Assembly (NCBI RefSeq): GCF_900108335.1
Contig: NZ_FNVT01000003.1
Coordinates: 539,563-603,562, forward strand
Length of the DNA stretch: 64,000 bases
From: Nonomuraea solani
GTDB lineage: Bacteria; Actinomycetota; Actinomycetes; Streptosporangiales; Streptosporangiaceae
Direction: 5' to 3'
Positions 60,375 to 64,000 of this stretch are shown piece after piece (the stretch's first letter is position 1; the number at the start of each line of letters is the position of its first letter). A program made the position numbers and the translations under genes. The notes under the pieces were generated by a model, which was not told the DNA's origin, did no database searches, and was given only the letters and a program-made list of their open reading frames with translations.

Positions 60375-60731
60375 ATGGAGAACTGGGACCAGTGGCCACT
60401 GCTCGAGGTGAGCGATGGGGATCCGGCATCGGTCACCTCGGCGCTACGGTCGGCCACGGAGCGACAGACACCCTTCGCCGCCGTGGTGGCGCTGACAACC
60501 TCGGAACCCGCCTCGCGCGGGCAGGAAGCGCGGGCCCGGGTGCGGATGCTGATGCAGATCCGGCCGGGCCTGCGCCGATGGTGTCGCGGCCTGGCCTTCG
60601 TGCTCGAGGGCGACCTGCCCGAAAAATCCTTGCGATCGGCCGACAAGTTGTGGGGCTGCCCCACGTACACGACTCGCGACCTGGCACAGGCCAGGGACTG
60701 GGCACGCCGCGCACTGGCCGAGGACGCCTGA
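60375..60731 (+). CDS. Small protein of unknown function upstream of an efflux pump
   Basis: 118 residues from ATG 60375, with CGGAGG six bases upstream. Soluble, with one strand-helix pattern (PFAAVVALTTSEPASRGQEA, LRRWCRGLAFVLEGDLPEKS) and a C-terminal helix rich in Ala and Arg. No family recognised with confidence; the layout somewhat recalls STAS-like folds. It is the first gene behind the TetR operator and is followed by the MFS gene after 67 bp, so the two are probably co-transcribed. Confidence 0.7.
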   Translation: MENWDQWPLLEVSDGDPASVTSALRSATERQTPFAAVVALTTSEPASRGQEARARVRMLMQIRPGLRRWCRGLAFVLEGDLPEKSLRSADKLWGCPTYTTRDLAQARDWARRALAEDA

Positions 60732-60798
60732 TAGGGCCCCGGCTGGACTCTTCCCGCCGCTCCTCCCATTCCGCTGCACATCCACGAAAGGCCTGTAT

Positions 60799-62088
60799 AT
60801 GGCAACGAGAACCACCGTCGCCGCAGTGCTGGTGGCCGCGTTCGCGGCGAGCACCGCGCAGACGATCGTGATCGCGGCGCTGCCCGCGTTCACCCGCGAG
60901 TTCGGCGTGTCCGCCACCGCGGCACCGTGGGCACTGACCGCCTACATGCTCGCCGGCGCGATCGCGACGCCGATTGCCGGGCGGCTTGGTGACCTGTTCG
61001 GCTACCGGCGGATCGCTCTGGCCTGCCTCGGGTTCTTCGTCACGGGCCTGCTGCTGTGCGCACTGTCCGACTCCTTCCCCCTGCTGCTCGCCGGGCGGGC
61101 CCTCGCCGGGGTCTCCGGCGGCCTGTTCCCGCTCGCGTTCGGGCTCGTGCGCCGCGCGGTCTCGCCAGCCAGGCTGGCGGGTGTCATAGCGCTGCTGTCG
61201 GCCATGTTCGGCATCGGCGGCGCGGCCGGCATGCTCGCCGCGGCCCCCCTGATGAACGCGTTCGGCACGGGCTGGCTGTTCTGGCCGCTGCTCGCACTGG
61301 GGATCGTGGCGCTCGTGCTGGTGACGCTGCTGCCAGCCGACGAGCCCACCGGCGGCGGCCGCGTCGACCTCCTGGGCGCGGTGCTGCTCGGCTGCGCCCT
61401 AGCGGGACTGCTGCTGGGAATCAGCCAGGCGAGGTCCTGGGGGGCGGGCCCGGCCATCGGCGTGTTCGTGGTGACGGCCGGGCTCTTCGCCGGCTTCGCC
61501 GTCGTCGAGTTGCGCGTACGGCAGCCGCTGGTCGACCTCCGGCTGCTCGGCCGCCGCACGATGATGGTGACGAACCTCACCACCGTGGCGATCGGTGCGG
61601 CCATGTTCGGCGTCGTCACACTGATCCCGCACCTGGTCGCCGAGGACCGCATCGCGGTGGCGCTGCTGCCCATGGTCGCGACGATGCTGGTCGCCACCCC
61701 ACTCTCACCGCGGCTCGGCGGCCGGCTCTCGGTCCGCACGGGCGCCGCGCTGGGCATCGTCTCCTGCGTGGCGCTGGTGTTCGCGCATGACGAGCTGTGG
61801 CAGATCTGCGTCATCGGCCTGTTCCTCGGCGCCGGCTACGGGCTGGCGTTCGCGGCGTTCGGCACCCTCGTGGTGGACTCGGTCGACGTACACCAGACGG
61901 GGATGGCGACCGGCGTCAACACGATCATCAGGACGGCGGGTGGCGCGATCGGCGCACAACTCGCCGCCGTGCTCATGGCCGGCGGGAGCTACGACTCCGC
62001 CTTCACCACGTTCGCGCTGATCGCGATGCTGGCTCTGGCGCTCACCGCCGCCCTGCCCCAACGCGCGCCCCAACCATCAGCCGCATAA
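60799..62088 (+). CDS. MFS drug-efflux transporter
   Basis: 429 residues with 12 or more hydrophobic segments. The N-terminus TVAAVLVAAFAASTAQTIVI and the loop IAGRLGDLFGYRRIALA are typical of the EmrB/QacA-like drug:proton antiporters. The motif-C-like GGAAGMLAAAPL is in TM5. It probably exports toxic compounds under control of the divergent TetR. Starts at ATG 60799. Confidence 0.88.
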   Translation: MATRTTVAAVLVAAFAASTAQTIVIAALPAFTREFGVSATAAPWALTAYMLAGAIATPIAGRLGDLFGYRRIALACLGFFVTGLLLCALSDSFPLLLAGRALAGVSGGLFPLAFGLVRRAVSPARLAGVIALLSAMFGIGGAAGMLAAAPLMNAFGTGWLFWPLLALGIVALVLVTLLPADEPTGGGRVDLLGAVLLGCALAGLLLGISQARSWGAGPAIGVFVVTAGLFAGFAVVELRVRQPLVDLRLLGRRTMMVTNLTTVAIGAAMFGVVTLIPHLVAEDRIAVALLPMVATMLVATPLSPRLGGRLSVRTGAALGIVSCVALVFAHDELWQICVIGLFLGAGYGLAFAAFGTLVVDSVDVHQTGMATGVNTIIRTAGGAIGAQLAAVLMAGGSYDSAFTTFALIAMLALALTAALPQRAPQPSAA

Positions 62089-62594
62089 CACTCGATCGCC
62101 ACCGCTCCATCCTTCGACGGCTTCCTCGCCCAAGTCTTCACACGACGACCACCGCGCGTAGACGGACCCCGCCCCATCACGGTATCCGCAGCTTACGATC
62201 AGAAGAAGCGGCGACGGCTGCCCAGGCAGGCTGCGACGTCGCCGAACGCGTCGCTGATCGCCTTCAGCCACGGTCTCGCGCTGCTCTTCGGCCGGCCCCG
62301 GGCCCGTCGGGGCCGTTCTTGATCGCCTGTGCAACGGGGCCCGACCGTCTTGTGCCGCCATGTCTCTGCCTGAAGCGGGGACATGGTCCCGCCACCTGCG
62401 CGAGAGCGCGGCCCGCCATCGCATCGGATCCGCTCGATGCATACTGCGGTGCCGATGATCTACCATGCTGCTATGCAGCACCTTTGTGCCTGACCAGCAG
62501 ATGCCCCGCTCCCCCGCAGGGTGCGGGGCCGACGACTCGTCTTCGTCGCTCTCTCCCGGTCGCTGCCCGGGATCGATCACTGCTGGAGTCATCG
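62089..62594. other. Gene-free stretch between two MFS genes
   Basis: About 500 bp. Open frames continue through it from the neighbouring genes but carry no recognisable protein. No palindrome or terminator was assigned. Confidence 0.4.
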
Positions 62595-63854
62595 GTGTCG
62601 CCTTCTTGCCCGCCGTCTTCCGGAAGCCTCTTCGCGTTGCTACGCGGCAACGCCGATGTCAGACGTCTCATCGGTGCTTGCGCGTTCAGCCTGAGCGGCG
62701 ACTGGTTCGCCTTCGTCGCCTTGAGCGGGTTCGTCTACCACCACACCGGCTCGGCCGGGTGGACGGCGCTGCTGTTCGCGATCAACTCTCTTCCTGGAGT
62801 GCTGCTGTTCCCGCTGATCGGGCCGATGACCGACCGCTTCGACCGGCAACGTCTTCGAGTCGCGTGCGACCTGGGCTCGGTGGTTCCGGTCATCGGCTTA
62901 CTGATCGCTTTTCATGCTGGTTCTGTAGCGCTGGCCCTGGGGTGCCTGGCCGCATTGTCCGTGCTCGCCGCGGTGGCCGGCCCCATCCCTGAGGCCGCAC
63001 TGCCGAACCTCGTCACCAGCCGGGAACTGCCACTGGCCCAGACCGTGATCGGCAGCCTGTATTCGGCCGGCCTGCTCGTGGGAGCCGGCCTGGGAGGCGT
63101 GGTCACCGCGGCATGGGGGACGTCGGCCACACTCCTCATCGATGGCGCCTCGTTCCTTGTCTCCGCGCTTCTTGTCGCGAAGATCAAGCGGCCCTTCTCC
63201 AGCGCCATGACAACGCGCCGGCTGCGGATACGGGCTGACACCGCCGAGCTCTGGCGGTTTCTGCGAACGACTCCGGTGGCATCGGCCCTGATGTGGCTGA
63301 CCGCAGGACTGCGTCTTTGCTACGGGATGGTCGGACTCCTGCCCCTCTACGCCCTCGATCGCTTCCATGTCGGCGACGCGGGAGTCGGCGCCCTGTACCT
63401 CGCGCAAGGGCTCGGCGCCGTTCTCGGGCCCTTCGTGGGCAGACTGCTCACGGGCAGCTCAACCCGTCGACGGCTGTACGTGGCCTCGGCGGCCTTGGCC
63501 ACCTTCGGCCTCGGATACTTGCTGCTGGCTCACAGCACTCACCTTGGCCCGGGAATGGCCGCGGCCTTGCTAGGCCACATCGGAGTAGGCGCGTGTGCGA
63601 TCCTCGCCCTCAATGGTCTGCAACTGACGACCCCCGACCACCTCCGTGGGCGGGTCATGGTGTTCGTCTTCAGCCTCTCGTCCGCATTACAGGGGCTGTC
63701 GACGCTTGCGGTCGCACCCATGGCCGCGACCATCGGGATGACCGATACCACTCGTCTCCTTGGGGCCTTCGCCGTTTTCTACGCGATCACCTGGTCAATC
63801 GGGTCAACACGTATCAGGACCAAACAGTTGGACGCCCCCCATGAGGCGGCTTGA
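62595..63854 (+). CDS. MFS transporter (MefA/enterobactin-exporter type)
   Basis: 419 residues from GTG 62595 with GGAG upstream; the frame is open far upstream but the added sequence is not membrane-like. The N-terminus LFALLRGNADVRRLIGACAF followed by SLSGDWFAFVAL is typical of the MFS_3 class, which includes macrolide efflux and siderophore export proteins. Loop 2-3 has GPMTDRFDRQRLRVACD. Twelve TM segments can be placed. Substrate unknown. Its 3' end overlaps a convergent TnpB-like gene by about 40 bp. Confidence 0.85.
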   Translation: MSPSCPPSSGSLFALLRGNADVRRLIGACAFSLSGDWFAFVALSGFVYHHTGSAGWTALLFAINSLPGVLLFPLIGPMTDRFDRQRLRVACDLGSVVPVIGLLIAFHAGSVALALGCLAALSVLAAVAGPIPEAALPNLVTSRELPLAQTVIGSLYSAGLLVGAGLGGVVTAAWGTSATLLIDGASFLVSALLVAKIKRPFSSAMTTRRLRIRADTAELWRFLRTTPVASALMWLTAGLRLCYGMVGLLPLYALDRFHVGDAGVGALYLAQGLGAVLGPFVGRLLTGSSTRRRLYVASAALATFGLGYLLLAHSTHLGPGMAAALLGHIGVGACAILALNGLQLTTPDHLRGRVMVFVFSLSSALQGLSTLAVAPMAATIGMTDTTRLLGAFAVFYAITWSIGSTRIRTKQLDAPHEAA

Positions 63855-64000
63855 CATCCTCCGCCCGCTCTGCCGCCGTATCACGTACGTTCTTCGCGGC
63901 GTTGACGTCGGCGTGGTCTCGATGCCCGCAGGCCACGCACCGGGAAAAGGGGCTTGGCTCTCCCGACTGTCCCGGGGCGGTGTGCGTGCAAGCGTCGCAG
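63814..64000 (-). CDS. tnpB: IS200/IS605-family TnpB (OrfB), C-terminal part, truncated by the window edge
   Basis: The minus-strand frame is open to the end of the window. It contains the C-terminal zinc ribbon (CDACTH and CVACGH) followed by RDHADVNAAKNV, with the last RuvC-type Asp of TnpB. TnpB is an RNA-guided nuclease encoded by IS605-like elements. The stop lies at 63814-63816, inside the 3' end of the MFS gene. Only the last 62 codons are visible. Confidence 0.8.
   Translation of the reverse strand, partial: CDACTHTAPGQSGEPSPFSRCVACGHRDHADVNAAKNVRDTAAERAEDVKPPHGGRPTVWS

Noticed and set aside
61797..62594. Upstream extension of the second MFS frame
   Set aside because: The translated part is Arg/Pro-rich, overlaps the preceding MFS gene, and is not membrane-like. 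GTG 62595 with GGAG is the better start.

Overview
The window is high-GC DNA with GTG and TTG starts, chains of 1-4 bp stop/start overlaps, a SARP regulator, TAP-like hydrolases, a NucA/NucB-type nuclease and TerB proteins. This points to a filamentous actinomycete, probably Streptosporangiales-like (Nonomuraea, Streptosporangium, Actinomadura); the exact genus is inference. I saw no rRNA, tRNA or CRISPR array.

Region 1 (1-22.9 kb). After the 3' end of a secreted nuclease gene lies a compact, unusual biosynthetic cluster. It has a SARP/NB-ARC/TPR regulator (1326-4163), a convergent MFS exporter and ATP-grasp ligase (4167-6571, minus), and a divergent 13-gene plus-strand operon (6835-22886) in which every gene overlaps or nearly touches the next. 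The operon encodes a dCTP-deaminase-like/PEP-synthase-like fusion, a CYTH-like triphosphate-binding protein, a HAD phosphatase, an alkaline-phosphatase-superfamily phosphodiesterase, a Pol-beta-fold nucleotidyltransferase, two small proteins, an HprK-like/dNMP-kinase-like double P-loop fusion, a stand-alone dCTP-deaminase-like protein, a cation/proton antiporter, a complete second-type CTP synthase, a second ATP-grasp ligase, a calcineurin-like phosphoesterase and an AurF-type diiron N-oxygenase. There are no PKS, NRPS or PEP mutase genes. The set reads as a pathway that makes, activates and hydrolyses cytidine-nucleotide-linked intermediates, ligates amino or carboxylic acids and oxidises nitrogen. 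This is the best candidate for an undescribed system.

Region 2 (22.9-38.8 kb) is a mosaic. It contains IS remnants, a LuxR-type two-component system divergent from an ABC ATPase plus a permease fused to a secreted alpha/beta hydrolase, a decayed LuxR-type ATPase regulator, a TetR/SDR pair, a truncated MerR gene, a frameshifted NACHT-TM gene and an IS1182-type transposase interrupted by an rve-type IS.

Region 3 (38.8-46.6 kb) is a defence locus. TerB-domain, BrxD-like ATPase and DEAD/DEAH helicase genes form a Shango-type operon; the helicase carries an extra C-terminal DEDDh exonuclease domain. A small membrane/coiled-coil gene and a long non-coding stretch follow.

Region 4 (46.6-64 kb) has a small cysteine-containing secreted protein, Tn554-like transposon remnants, a DUF4331/secreted protein/TPR group around a perfect palindrome, and a second degenerate copy of the ABC module. 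In that copy the histidine kinase is a vestige and the ATPase is broken, but the permease-hydrolase is intact. It ends with a Tat-exported TPR/aspartyl-protease-like protein, a MerR/carboxymuconolactone decarboxylase-like pair, a TetR/MFS efflux unit, another MFS gene and the 3' end of a TnpB gene.
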